Source: Lepidostoma basale
Taxonomy: Eukaryota; Arthropoda; Insecta; Trichoptera; Lepidostomatidae
Assembly (NCBI GenBank): GCA_022606425.2
Contig: JAHDVF020000077.1
Location: forward strand, 62,001 to 126,000
Length of the DNA stretch: 64,000 nucleotides
Direction of reading: 5' to 3'
Made by a program: the position numbers and the translations under genes. Under the pieces are notes generated by a model. The model saw only the letters and a list, made by a program, of their open reading frames with translations. It made no database searches and had not been told where the DNA came from. Of the stretch, positions 40,430 to 49,829 are shown piece by piece; position 1 is the first letter of the stretch, and each line of letters opens with the position of its first letter.

Positions 40430-40702
40430 TTATTATTATTATTATTTTGTTGAAAAAACTCCTTACATCATTACAGCGCAAGCCAAATCGATATAAAGGG
40501 TGAAAAAAAAGAATATCAAAGGAAATATACATAGAACCTTATGAATAGGAAAAGCCAGTTATCTGCTTGCTGCCTTTATCATAAGGGCATTCACGAATTC
40601 GCCATAATTGCATCCAAAGAGGTCTATCTCTTCTGCAACCTCATTTAAGAGACGAATCGCCTTCAATACAGGAGAACTTCGAAGGGCCTCTGTGCGGCAA
40701 TA
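40430..40702 (-). pseudogene. LINE-B3 3' end; tail shared with SINE-1
   Basis: Minus strand encodes CRTEALRSSPVLKAIRLLNEVAEEIDLF...YGEFVNALMIKAASR and stops at 40561-40559. About 60 bp of UTR and then CGATTTGGCTTGCGCTGTAA...(AAT)n follow. The terminal 60 nt match the SINE-1 3' ends at 47365-47430 and 44955-45020. CR1-like C-terminal block; the RT is missing. Confidence 0.65.
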
Positions 40703-40917
40703 TTTGAAGACTACAAAATTGAGAATAAAGCTAATCAAAGTCTATATATTTCTTAGCAATTAGCAATCGATTATCTGGCCATAGTCGATGACACACATGA
40801 TTTTTGAATACGAAAATTTTACTGTGGATAGATACGTACAAATGCCGCTAGATGGCATTATTACATTTATTTTGAATTTTAACTGACATTCCTTGTTTTT
40901 CCCCTGTAGTCTTCAAA
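40703..40917. repeat. 215-bp unit with perfect 13-bp inverted ends
   Basis: TTTGAAGACTACA (40703-40715) and TGTAGTCTTCAAA (40905-40917). No clear TSD. Possibly a MITE. Confidence 0.45.
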
Positions 40918-41227
40918 TGTATAATATAATTTATAGGAAGGTTATCTCGGTAGGAAATAATCTTACTCTGAGCAAATAAACTAGATGTTAGAAAAACAGG
41001 TTCAAATTTAATTACTGTTTCTAATGCAAGGGTTACACGAGTTAACCTTTTAAAGAGGGTGATTTTGCAACTAAAATCATTAAATAGGTTGCGATACCCA
41101 TGTAAAAAAACATATATTATTGGTTAACAAGCTACAGGTCAAATAACAAGATATATTGCTATCTGAATAGCAATTTTTGATCACGTGTTAGCCATAACTA
41201 ATAATTCATAACGATATTCAGTTTTAA
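40918..41227. other. no recognised feature
   Basis: No match found. Confidence 0.3.
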
Positions 41228-41755
41228 ACTAACTAACCATCACTAACTAACTGACCATCACGCCGTCTCCCCGAAGGGGTAGGCAGAAAGAATGGACTGC
41301 CACACTTTTCTTTCCTGACATATTTCTCTTGATTCAAAATTCAGACATCGTGTCACGCACGCGCGTCGATATCTCTGACTCCTCACATGGCCGACATTCA
41401 ATATTTGATTTATTTGATCGTGCCACGTTATTCTCGGTCTTCCTCTATTTCTGGTTCCATTTACATCATTAACATATAATTTTTTTACCATTCTTTCCAT
41501 ATGCCCGAACCATCTTAATGATCCTTTCATTATTTTGTTCATGACACCATCATTTGCACCGCATTCACTTCTTATATTTTCATTCGACACTCTATCATAC
41601 ACAGAGTATCCACACATTCGTCTAAGAGATCTCATTGCTACTGCATTTATTCTACTTTCATCCTTCTTTTGCCAGTTCCATGCTTCGCTTCCATACATAA
41701 GGGTCGGTAAAAGAACACCATTGTGCACTGCCATTCTAGCTTTTTTGGATAGGTT
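41228..41755 (-). pseudogene. RTE-A 3' fragment, open frame
   Basis: Minus-strand frame 41734-41258 (158 codons) is intact from MAVHNGVLLPTLMYGSEAWN to LSAYPFGETA, with a short in-frame loss after GHMERM and another in the VEEAREI codons. Tail AACTAAC at left, partly duplicated (CCATCACTAACTAACTGACCATCACGCC). Confidence 0.8.
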
Positions 41756-41981
41756 ATATACTCGTAAACTATTTTATATGTTTATTACTTACACGATCGG
41801 TTTAGAAGACCTGTTATAGATCATACTATCACGCTATTCCCCCGGGAAGGTTCTTCTTCTTGTATCTCTCAATACATGATCTATCCCCTTGCTATAAATA
41901 CGGAATGTTTTTCTTCCCCAGTCCCCACGTATTTACTTTTCCCGACTGAATCCTTTTGTAGTTAGGTATTTCACCGTAAAA

Positions 41982-42465
41982 TGGCAGTGCGATAGTGTTC
42001 TTATACCGACCCTTATGTATGTAAGCGAAGCATGGAACTGGCAAAAGAAGGGTAAAAGTAGGATAAATGCAGTAGAAATGAGATCTCTAAGACGAATGTG
42101 TGCATACTTTGTTCATGATAAGAGTGTCGAATGAAAATGTAAGAAGTGAATGCGGTGCGAATGATGGTGTTATTAACAAAATAATGAAAGGATCATTAAG
42201 ATGGTTTGGACACATAGAAAGAATTAATGAAGAATCGTAAAAAAAGTATATGTTAACGATGTAAATGGAACTAGAAATAGAGGAAGACCGAGGAAAACGT
42301 GGCAATATCAAATAAATCAAATATTGAGTGTCGGAAACATGAGGATTCAGATAAATCGAAGCACGTGCATGTCACGATGTATGAATGTTGAGGAAGTAAG
42401 AAAAATGTGTCAGGAAAGAAAAGTGTGGCAGTCCATTCCTTCTGCGTACCCCTTCAGGGGGAGAT
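41982..42465 (+). pseudogene. RTE-A 3' fragment without tail
   Basis: Runs from the MAVHNG-equivalent through RRMCAYFVHD, RWFGHIERIN, TKTW-equivalent and QERKVWQSI to CCCCTTCAGGGGGAG, then stops without TTAG. A one-base gain near 42120 breaks the frame. Confidence 0.7.
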
Positions 42466-42510
42466 TTTTTTATATATCTTTTTCCCGAAGACAAAGGTAA
42501 GATAAAGATA

Positions 42511-42879
42511 ACCTGAGAGTAAGAGGGTTCCAACTAACAAAATTTCACATTTGACTTTTTTCGTGAAAAGGGTTCTTACTAATGTTATCTAAACGTACAA
42601 TTAAAAATGTAATAGTATCGTCATTTTGATATTACGAAAAGAATCAAGTTCCATCTGATCATTCAAAACACACGATTCTCTGAAGGACTCATTTACACTT
42701 AGAACTTTATTATTCCAACTGTCGCCAGAGAAAATTTACACGCTTCTCGGTAAAAGAGTTTCATCTGCTTCAGATGGAATCCTTTTATTCCAAGATACAC
42801 ACCCGAAACCAACAAAACTTTGACTTACTTTTTCGCAGCTTTTTATTTTTCACAGTTGGAACTTTCTTACTCTCAGGTA
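42511..42879. mobile_element. CGTCACCTGAGAG MITE, copy 2
   Basis: Reverse complement of 9017-9403: ACCTGAGAGTAAGAGGG at left and CTTACTCTCAGGTAACG at right, same internal order throughout. The ends are slightly worn. Confidence 0.75.
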
Positions 42880-42964
42880 ACGAAGTGGAAAACCTTGGAA
42901 ACGTGTCGAGAAATATGAACTAAAAAGTAAATAAAACGGTGTTTTAATTCAACACCAAATATTT

Positions 42965-43130
42965 AAATCAATGATATTAGAATTCATTTTATAGTCTTCA
43001 ATATGAGCAGAAAATAGCTTATAATTATGAAGAAGGAATCTGGTCGTGTCAAGGCTCGAACCCAAGTCCCCTGGATCAGGAGCCAAGCATTCTATCCCCT
43101 GGTGGTCTAGGGGATAGAACGCTTGACCCG
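42965..43130 (-). mobile_element. SINE-2 plus an inverted SINE-2 head
   Basis: 42965-43100 is a minus-strand SINE-2. Its head abuts a plus-strand head fragment (GGTGGTCTAGGGGATAGAACG at 43099-43119), making a palindrome of about 17-bp arms at 43089-43126. Confidence 0.7.
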
Positions 43131-43249
43131 AATCAACGCTTTAAGTTTATAAAAAATATTTATTTAATAATGTTGAAGTATCATAGCGTTTCGCCCAAAA
43201 CAATGGATTATCATCTAAGCTAGATTAATTAATTAATTAGATATGTACA

Positions 43250-43496
43250 GTGCTGCCCACGGGCTAATGGGACTGTTCTGGATGCTGGGCGGTGGACCGA
43301 CCCGCGGATGTATCTGCGGCCAGCACTCCCATTGACCCGTGACCCTCCGTAATGGCCTCAAACCAGCCGCGCCAAACTTGGTGACACAATTCACTTGGCG
43401 TGATGCAAAAACGCGACGTTTACACTCGAATCTGACACAATACACGCAGCATCCAGGACTCAAAACAGAGCCATGTCTGATAGACGATGAACGTAA
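43250..43496. other. GC-rich single-copy-looking block
   Basis: GGGCGGTGGACCGACCCGCGG, GTGACCCTCCGTAATGGCC and similar sequence without repeat match. A minus-strand ORF spans part of it but is not recognisable. Confidence 0.3.
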
Positions 43497-43535
43497 AGGG
43501 TGTTTTTTTTTAGAGGTTAGGTTTTTAATCACCCT
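43497..43535 (+). mobile_element. terminus of a Tc1/mariner-type element
   Basis: AGGGTGTTTTTTTTAGAGG followed by TTAGGTTTTTAA resembles the ends at 48800-48833 and 49075-49105 (inverted) of the element whose transposase remnant is at 44425. Confidence 0.45.
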
Positions 43536-43547
43536 ACGTATTTGAAC

Positions 43548-44021
43548 TCTTGTCTGGAAAAACAAGCACATGCGTGTCGACAGTCTGGAAGAACAAGCAC
43601 ATGCGTGTCGACAACAAGATCAGAATCTATAAAACATGCGTGCGACCTATCATGACGTATGCTGTAGAGACGCGGGCTGACACTGTGCGAACCAAGGGAC
43701 TACTAAGAATATCGGAGATGAAGGTCCTAAGATCAATTACTGGAAAAACCCTCCGAAATCGTGTCCGCAACGTAGACATAAGAAAAACTTGCGAAATAGA
43801 GGATATCGTTCAGTGGAGTACATCCAGAAGAAGATACTGGAGGGACCATGTAGCCCGAATGAATGGTGACAGACTTGCATATACAGCCGCTTATGAAATC
43901 CCCTCCGGACACCGCCCACCTGGAAGACCGCCTAAGAGATTGAGGGACAGCTGGATCTCATCATCCGACGAGATATGATTTCTGTGTCACAGATCGTCAG
44001 ATCTATTAAAAGAAGAAGAAG
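43548..44021 (+). mobile_element. LINE-K 3' end with 12-bp TSD
   Basis: Encodes WKNKHMRVDNKIRIYKTCVRPIMTYAVETRADTV...MKVLRSITGKTLRNRVRN...RRYWRDHVARM...PPGRPPKRLRDSW to a TGA at 43976-43978, then a short UTR and AAAGAAGAAGAAG. ACGTATTTGAAC at 43536-43547 and 44022-44033 is a perfect 12-bp TSD. The first WKNKHMRVD unit is partly duplicated in tandem (43557 and 43588). Confidence 0.85.
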
Positions 44022-44026
44022 ACGTA

Positions 44027-44236
44027 TTTGAACATACGTTATACGTTCACTGTGACTGTACCATTCTGCGCTATCCCGTATCACGTACGCGCTTGAGAAA
44101 AATTAATGTACCTAAAATGTACAAACTGTTAGGGATACGCGCATGTGCCAACAACACTCGAGTACAAGTCTCCATAAATATGATAGTTTTACAAGGGGCA
44201 GGCGAAGTGTGCGGCCGAGTATTTGACGTTTTGTAA
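44027..44236 (+). pseudogene. unrecognised 69-codon reading, possible LINE C-terminus
   Basis: Open from the TSD to TAA: EHTLYVHCDCTILRYPV...VPKMYKLLGIRA. A histidine-cysteine cluster (HCDC) followed by a leucine-rich stretch recalls the C-terminal end of some non-LTR ORF2 proteins, but this is weak. No ATG near the start. Confidence 0.25.
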
Positions 44237-44424
44237 TTTAAAAAAATATAATATATAATTAAATTTCATTAATAAAAAACCTGCTTTTTTGCACGTTTCT
44301 CGGAAAATAACCCAAAGGTAGGGCGGTTAAACTGGCAACATTGTTTCTACAGACTATCGATTTGACAGTTGACAGTTGATTTGTAGTCAATACGTTTTTC
44401 CATTTTACCATAAATAGACTTATA

Positions 44425-44601
44425 TCAGAACAGCGATTGCAAATTTTGAAAATTTATTTTGAAAATCATGGTTCGGTTCGCCAAACTTATCGTGCACTAC
44501 GTCCCAACACAAAGTATGGCGAACATAGAAGAAATATCTCTATTAGATTAAACTTATCTTTATACGAATCAGCTTGTTGTATAATGGGCATCACGAGATG
44601 A
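44425..44601 (+). pseudogene. Tc1/mariner-type transposase N-terminus
   Basis: SEQRLQILKIYFENHGSVRQTYRAL is the first helix-turn-helix of an insect transposase family, preceded by TIR-like sequence AAACTGGCAACATTGTTTC (44338-44356). Similarity fades after about 35 residues and a stop follows at 44599-44601. The catalytic domain is absent. Confidence 0.6.
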
Positions 44602-44859
44602 GGCAGTAGGCAGTGGCCAGAGATGTGGAACCCACGCGAATCAGCGAGGAGTTATTATGAAATGAGTACTGTTATGAACATCATAGATGTCGCCTAGCGA
44701 CTGCATGCAGATCTGGTATTAGGGTCATATTCAAAACATCGGTCAGAATTACAAAAAAACATTTAACCACCTGACAAAACTTTTCGTCTAAAGTTTAATC
44801 TAATGGTTTTTATAACGATATTTAAAAGCTTAAACTAAAAATTAACTGAATAACCATTC

Positions 44860-45345
44860 TATCATCACGTCGTTTATTCGGAGCGGTAGGTAAAGAGGAT
44901 GGACCGACAATGCTCTATCAAGACAAACATCTTTTCCTTCCTCTATATTAATACATTATTATTTTATTTTTTTGTTGAATAGCTCTTTACATCATTACAA
45001 CGCGAGTCAAATCGATGTAAAAGGTATAGGCCCATATATCATATTGATTCTCATGACAAGTGATAGGTAGCTAATCACTGCACTAATTAACACAGAAAGA
45101 AAGAATGGTAAAAAAATTATATGAATACGATGTAAATGAAACTAGAAATAGAGTAAAACCAAGGAAAATGTGACACATTCAAATGAATCAAATATTGAAT
45201 GTCTGCCACGAGAGGAGTATGAGAAAACGACGTGCGTGCATGGCATGAATGCTGAGGAAGAGAGAATTATGTCAGGAAAGAAAAGTGTGCCAGTTCATTC
45301 CTTCTGCCTACCCCTTCGCGGAGATGATTAGTTAGTTACTTATTA
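44860..45345. mobile_element. RTE-A scraps around a SINE-1 3' end
   Basis: 44860-44950 is a decayed minus RTE-A end. 44955-45080 is a SINE-1 3' end on the minus strand (CTCTTTACATCATTACAACGC...TTGATTCTCATGACAAG). 45085-45345 is a plus RTE-A piece ending GATTAGTTAGTTA. Confidence 0.6.
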
Positions 45346-45425
45346 TTAGTTTCGCCTTGCTTAAGCATCATCAAATGCTACTGCAAAACGGCGTGATAGT
45401 TAGTTAAATAGGAAAAGTCTTAGTT

Positions 45426-46191
45426 AACTAACTAACTAACCATCACGCCGTCTCTCCAAAGAGGTAGGCAGAAAGAATGGACCGCCACACTTTTCTATCC
45501 TGACATATTTCTCTCGAATCCTCAACATTCATACATCGTGTCATGCACGCGCGTCGATTTATCTGACTCTTCACACGGCCGACATTCAATATTTGATTTA
45601 TTTGACCGTGCCACTTTTCCTCGGCCTTCCTCTATTTCTGGTTCCATGTACATCGTTAACATATATTTTTTTACCACTCTTTCTTTCCATGTGTCCAAAA
45701 CATCTTAATGATCCTTTTATTATTTAAGGATTAATTGTATCTCAATAGAGACGAAGATGTAAATTTATTTGGAAACAGAATATGGTAGTCGAGGCGTTTA
45801 CAGGACTTATGACCTGTCATTGGTTGGGTTAAGCGATCACTTTATGTTAACAAGATTCCCCATTCCGCCCTTCTTACGACCACATTTTTTAGGTCAATCT
45901 ACACTAGCGCCATCTATTAAGATTACTTGTAAGCATAAAGCAGATTTTTTTTATTAATGCAATGTGAAAGGCTTACACAATTATCACACTGCTAGACAAC
46001 GCCTGGAGATCCAATCTCCAATTTTTATGCTTGGACCAGTTTTTTTATACATTTTTTTTATCATTTTATTATTTTGTTCATAACACCATCATTCGCACCG
46101 CATTCACTTCTTATATTTTCATTCGACACTCTATCATACATTCGTCTAAGAGATCTCATTTCTACTGCATCTCATTCTTTCAAGTCTTAGT
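45426..46191 (-). mobile_element. RTE-A copy with Rep-G insertion and TSD
   Basis: Tail AACTAACTAACTAACC at left; coding blocks at 45440-45710 and 46075-46175. AAGTCTTAGTT at 45415-45425 and 46192-46202 is an 11-bp TSD. Rep-G sits inside. Confidence 0.8.
45726..46059 (+). mobile_element. complete Rep-G element, 334 bp
   Basis: Begins AAGGATTAATTGTATCTC, contains GACAGGTC-complement, AATCTACACTAGCGCCATC and ends in a T-rich stretch. ATCCTTTTATTATTT (45711-45725) and ATCATTTTATTATTT (46060-46074) form a 15-bp TSD with one mismatch; RTE-A copies show the single-copy site. The variable long TSD suggests retrotransposition, but I find no pol III boxes or ORF. Confidence 0.75.
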
Positions 46192-46219
46192 TGATTGAAG
46201 AAAAAAATCATATATCTTT

Positions 46220-46560
46220 TTAGGAGACAGAATTGGACATTTCGCCAGGCCGAGGTCCGGGCCAGATTGTGGAGCGCAGTTTTAATGAGGATGTAAGAAT
46301 TATAGTCCACATCACATCGCATAGCTGGCCTCTGTGTTATTGTGGCCCGAGTGGAGCCATTGTACGGAGAGTATCGCGGCGGTGAAATATTGCGCACCGC
46401 GCTCGTCCTCTGTCACAACCGACTGCCATTGGACCAGCAACTACACCCATGCCGATCTCTGACACGAGATTACATCTGGAATCGGCATGAAACAAATTTA
46501 AATGCACATTCATCACACGGAGGAACAAAATCAACTTAGAATTTGTTTTCTTTGTATACA
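46220..46560. other. GC-richer single-copy-looking block
   Basis: No repeat match. A plus-strand 65-codon ORF (46342-46539) is not recognisable. Could be conserved non-coding or exon debris. Confidence 0.3.
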
Positions 46561-46604
46561 AAAACTTGATTTTTACCCATTTTGACAATTTTTTGGAACT
46601 TGTA

Positions 46605-46945
46605 TCTTCTTCTTTGCTAGCCTTCTTCCCTCCACTGCTGGATATAGGCCTCTTCCAATTTCTTCCACTCGTCTCTATCCTGCCCCCTTTGTATCCAAGA
46701 TATTCCAACCATTTTGATAATATCATCGGTCCATCTCATCGGTGGCCTTCCGACACTTCGCCTATTTTCCCATGGTCTCCAACTGAGTATCCTGGGCGCC
46801 CATCTGTTGCCACCCAGCCTAGCCAAGTGTCAAGAGCTAGGGAATGGAGAGAGATGGCCAGAGACAGAAGTCAGTGGAGGACCGTTGTGGAGGAGGCCAA
46901 GTCCCACACCGGAATGTAGCGCCGAGAAATGAATGAATGAATGAC
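46605..46945. pseudogene. LINE-C end and an opposed LINE end
   Basis: 46617-46826 (minus) encodes LGGNRWAPRILSWRPWENRR, SVGRPPMRWTDDIIKMVGI and EEAYIQQWREEG to a stop. 46827-46925 (plus) reads GREMARDRSQWRTVVEEAKSHTGM and ends with GAATGAATGAATGA. The two 5' sides meet head-to-head. Confidence 0.7.
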
Positions 46946-47039
46946 ATATTCTTGTTCTACGCTACACTCCATATTCCCATCTACCTATTAAGGTACTCAA
47001 GCTGTCGCTTGCGGCTCTAGTGGTATTCAAGACAGTTTG

Positions 47040-47215
47040 AACGAATGATAAAGTACATATTAACTATGTAAATGGAACAAGAAATATAGGAAGACCGAGG
47101 AAAACCTGGCACGATCAGAGAAAATCAATTTCCGTGCATGACACAACGAATGAATGAGTTCTTCTTCATTTATTCTGCCAACCCCCCTGGAGAGACGGCG
47201 TAATTGTTAATAAGT
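47040..47215 (+). pseudogene. RTE-A 3' scrap
   Basis: ACTATGTAAATGGAACAAG to GAGAGACGGCGTAATTGTTAA with internal deletions. Confidence 0.55.
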
Positions 47216-47344
47216 TTAAAAATTAGTTTTATGTGATTATTTAAAAGGCAATAAATTACCAAAAATTAAATAAAAGTATCATAATATATAAATATGCAAA
47301 AACCCAGATGACATCAAGAAAGAATACGAGATTTTTTTTAATAC

Positions 47345-47590
47345 AAGAGAGCGAAAGAGGAATTATTGTTATTATTTTATTGAATCGCTCTTTACATCAT
47401 GACAGCACGAGCCAAATCGATGTAAAGGGTATTATAGCTATCATAGTGATTCTCGTGATATGTGATAGGTAGCTAATCTATCGTTCTACGCCAGACCAAA
47501 GACAATGTGACAATCACGCTGCCCTCGCCGGGATTCGAACCCGGAACCTTCGGGGTGGCAGTAAATGCACTCACCACTCGGCCACGAAGT
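47345..47590 (-). mobile_element. SINE-1, best copy
   Basis: Minus strand: box A TGGCCGAGTGG (47584-47574) and a perfect box B GGTTCGAATCC (about 47540-47530) in a tRNA-like fold, then the body TTGTCACATTG, TCTGGCGTAGAACG, TATCACGAGAATC, and a 3' end (CTTTACATCGATTTGGCTCG ... ATAATAAC) that matches the LINE-B3 3' end at 40430-40500. It is not a real tRNA gene: the 3' half continues into the SINE body and the acceptor pairing is poor. Confidence 0.85.
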
Positions 47591-47690
47591 TCGTTAGAGG
47601 TGTATAAGGAAAGAGTAGTGTGGCGGTCTATTCTCTCTGCCTACTCTTCCGAGGAAGCGGTTTAATGATGTGTTGTTGTTATTGTTTTTG
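47591..47690 (+). pseudogene. RTE-A 3' scrap
   Basis: GTGTGGCGGTCTATTCTCTCTGCCTACTC with an altered GTTGTTGTT-type end. Confidence 0.5.
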
Positions 47691-47772
47691 GTATCTCGCA
47701 AGGGCAGAGGTCAGAGAACAATTTGTCATTGACTCGAGGAGAGATTTTACAAATATAGCAACATACGATATT

Positions 47773-48021
47773 TTATTTATTTAAAAGTTGAACGGTCGCG
47801 TTGTCCTCGCCACCGGCATTGCCATTAGAAGGTATGCGTTGCACAGATTCAGCAGATAAACGACAAAATGAGACTTGAACAAGCTGGGTTAATGGGATAC
47901 CCGCATTGGTCGTAAATACATTCGGTAAAACCCACAGATGGGTGGTACCAAAATTACTATAATTTGCTTTATATAGTGGAATAGTAAATATTTTTTGTGT
48001 TTCATTTTGATTGTGAAACAT
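47773..48021 (-). CDS. unrecognised 82-codon ORF
   Basis: ATG at 48021-48019, TAA at 47775-47773. The peptide (MFHNQNETQKIFTIPLYKAN... HLWVLPNVFTTNAGIPLTQ ... NAGGEDNATVQLLNK) has ordinary amino-acid composition, no transmembrane stretch and no motif I know. Its DNA matches no other part of the window. It could be an exon, the end of an unfamiliar transposon protein, or chance. Confidence 0.3.
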   Translation of the reverse strand: MFHNQNETQKIFTIPLYKANYSNFGTTHLWVLPNVFTTNAGIPLTQLVQVSFCRLSAESVQRIPSNGNAGGEDNATVQLLNK

Positions 48022-48049
48022 ATTAATGTCGGTTATTTAAAATTCTTAG

Positions 48050-48215
48050 TAGATTCTCAATGGAATATTATTTTTTTACGAATTAAAACACTTTTTCCAC
48101 TTTAGTGTTTTATGGTTTCAGCCGGTTTCTGCAGCTCGCCCAGAAGATGGCACCAAGGTGGCGAAACCGGTCGAAGCCATACAACCAAACGGAATTAAAC
48201 TAAACATTTATTTGA
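48050..48215. repeat. FB-Q foldback
   Basis: A minus-strand core (AGCTGCAGAAACCGGCTG) and a plus-strand core (CAGAAGATGGCACCAAGG then TGGCGAAACCGGTCGAAG) lie head-to-head between AT-rich arms. Confidence 0.55.
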
Positions 48216-48227
48216 AAAAACTTAAGA

Positions 48228-48610
48228 ATTAATTGTATCTCAATAGAGACGAAGATGTAAATTATTTGGAAACAGAATATGGTGGTCGAGGCGTTTATAG
48301 GACTTATGACCTGTCAATGGTTGGGTTAAGCGATCGCTTTATGTAATACAACATTCCCGATTCCGTCCTTCTTACGAACACCACGTCTGACAATTATTTT
48401 TTGAAAGTTGTATATATGCTAAACATTTCACATATTTTAGTTCAATCTACACTAGCGCCATCTATTGAGATTAGGCAATAAGCCTAGCCCTTTATTAATA
48501 TAATGTGAAAGGCTATCAACCCAATTATCACACATTACTAGACAACGCTTGGAGAAAACTCTCCAATTTTTATATGCTTTTAACTTTGACCAGTTTTGTT
48601 TTCTACAAGT
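48228..48610 (+). repeat. Rep-G copy
   Basis: Matches the 45.7-kb copy and is longer in the middle (ACCACGTCTGACAATTATTT...TTCACATATTTTAG), showing that the 45.7-kb copy has an internal deletion. Confidence 0.75.
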
Positions 48611-48659
48611 AAAATGTTTTTCTCAAAAAACAAAAAAGTAATTTTTTTTTAATTATTTG

Positions 48660-49105
48660 CAGGCAGCTGTAATCTCTCTGGTGCTCTAAAATCCACAATA
48701 TGGAAAAACAAAGATATGGCCATTAAGAGTGTGCAATATGTGGAGCACAATTAGTTGTCAAATTGACAGTCTGTAGAAACAATGTTGCCAGTTTAAAAAC
48801 CAAACCTCTAAAAAAAAAAACACCCTATTTATTTATTTATACATAATACACAAATGAGACATAACAAACGAAAAACATTTAAGCGACTCATTTGGACACA
48901 AAACAGTGTTACAAAGATAAGATAAAACAACATGAAACTAAAAAATCTTACATATCAGAAGGAACCCAAATATGTCTACTCGTACGTTAGTGAAGCAATA
49001 CTCTTTCTATAATTTTTAATATTTTTTATTGAATTTATGATTGAAAGTCTGTAGAAACAATGTTGCCAGTTTAAAAACCAAAGCTCTAAAAAAAACACCC
49101 TATAC
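48660..49105. mobile_element. Tc1/mariner-type ends flanking a LINE-B2 tail
   Basis: 48660-48727 is a LINE-K scrap (plus). 48745-48835 and 49030-49105 are two direct copies of a transposon terminus (GTCTGTAGAAACAATGTTG...AACACCCTAT). Between them 48836-49030 is the LINE-B2 3' UTR (ACAAATGAGACATAACAAAC...), matching 61865-62050. Confidence 0.6.
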
Positions 49106-49225
49106 ATAATAAGCCTCACGGGACTCATCTTCGTGGAAGACTCCTAAAAAGATGGATGGATAGCTGGAAATCCACCTCACAGGAGGTGCAACTTCCTGGA
49201 GACCAGAGCAACAAGGAAGTAGAAG
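49106..49225 (+). pseudogene. LINE-K 3' scrap
   Basis: CATAATAAGCCTCACGGGAC...GTGGAAGACTCC...GATGGATGGATAGCTGG resembles the LINE-K end at 31170-31290. Confidence 0.45.
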
Positions 49226-49258
49226 AATAAATTATTTACAAAAATTTAATTACAATAT

Positions 49259-49813
49259 ACTTAAAGTTGTCATCGCAAACAAAAACCTATAAAAAAAGCT
49301 AGAATGGCAATGCACAATGGTGTTCTTCTACCGACCCTTATGTATGGAAGCGAAGCATGGAACTGGCAAAAGAAGGATGAAAGTAGAATAAATGCAGCAG
49401 AAATGAGATCTCTTAGACGAATGTGTGGATACTCTGTGTATGATAAAGTGTCGAATGAAAATATAAGAAGTGAATGCGGTGCGAATGATGGTGTTATGAA
49501 CAAAATAATGGAAGGATCATTAAGATGGTTTGGACACATAGAAAGAATAAATGAAGAAAGAATGGTAAAACAATTATATGTTAACGATGTAAATGGAACC
49601 AGAAATAGAGGAAGACCGAGGAAAACGTGGCACGATCAGACAAATCAAATATTGAATGTCGGCCATGTGAGGAGTCAGAGAAATCGACGCGCGTGCATGA
49701 CACGATGTATGAATGTTGAGGAAGCGAGAGAAATATGTCAGGAAAGAAAAGTGTGGCAGTCCATTCTTTCTGCCTACCCCTTCGGGGAGACGGCGTGATG
49801 GTTAGTTAGTTAG
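49259..49813 (+). mobile_element. RTE-A 3' end, intact C-terminal frame, 13-bp TSD
   Basis: Frame 49304-49798 (164 codons) is uninterrupted from MAMHNGVLLPTLMYGSEAWNW to SAYPFGETA, TGA at 49796-49798, then GGTTAGTTAGTTAG. TTAATTACAATAT at 49246-49258 and 49814-49826 is a perfect 13-bp TSD. The frame lacks the RT, so it cannot move by itself. The region after the RT includes an RNRGRPRKTW basic block. A young insertion judged by intact frame and TSD. Confidence 0.9.
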
Positions 49814-49829
49814 TTAATTACAATATTGC

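Noticed and set aside
44027..44236. HCDC cluster as a zinc-finger gene
   Set aside because: No start codon, embedded in repeats, and only one Cys/His cluster; kept only as a low-confidence reading.
47525..47590. Functional tRNA gene
   Set aside because: Box A and B are excellent, but the sequence runs into the SINE-1 body and lacks a paired acceptor stem and a pol III terminator at the right place.
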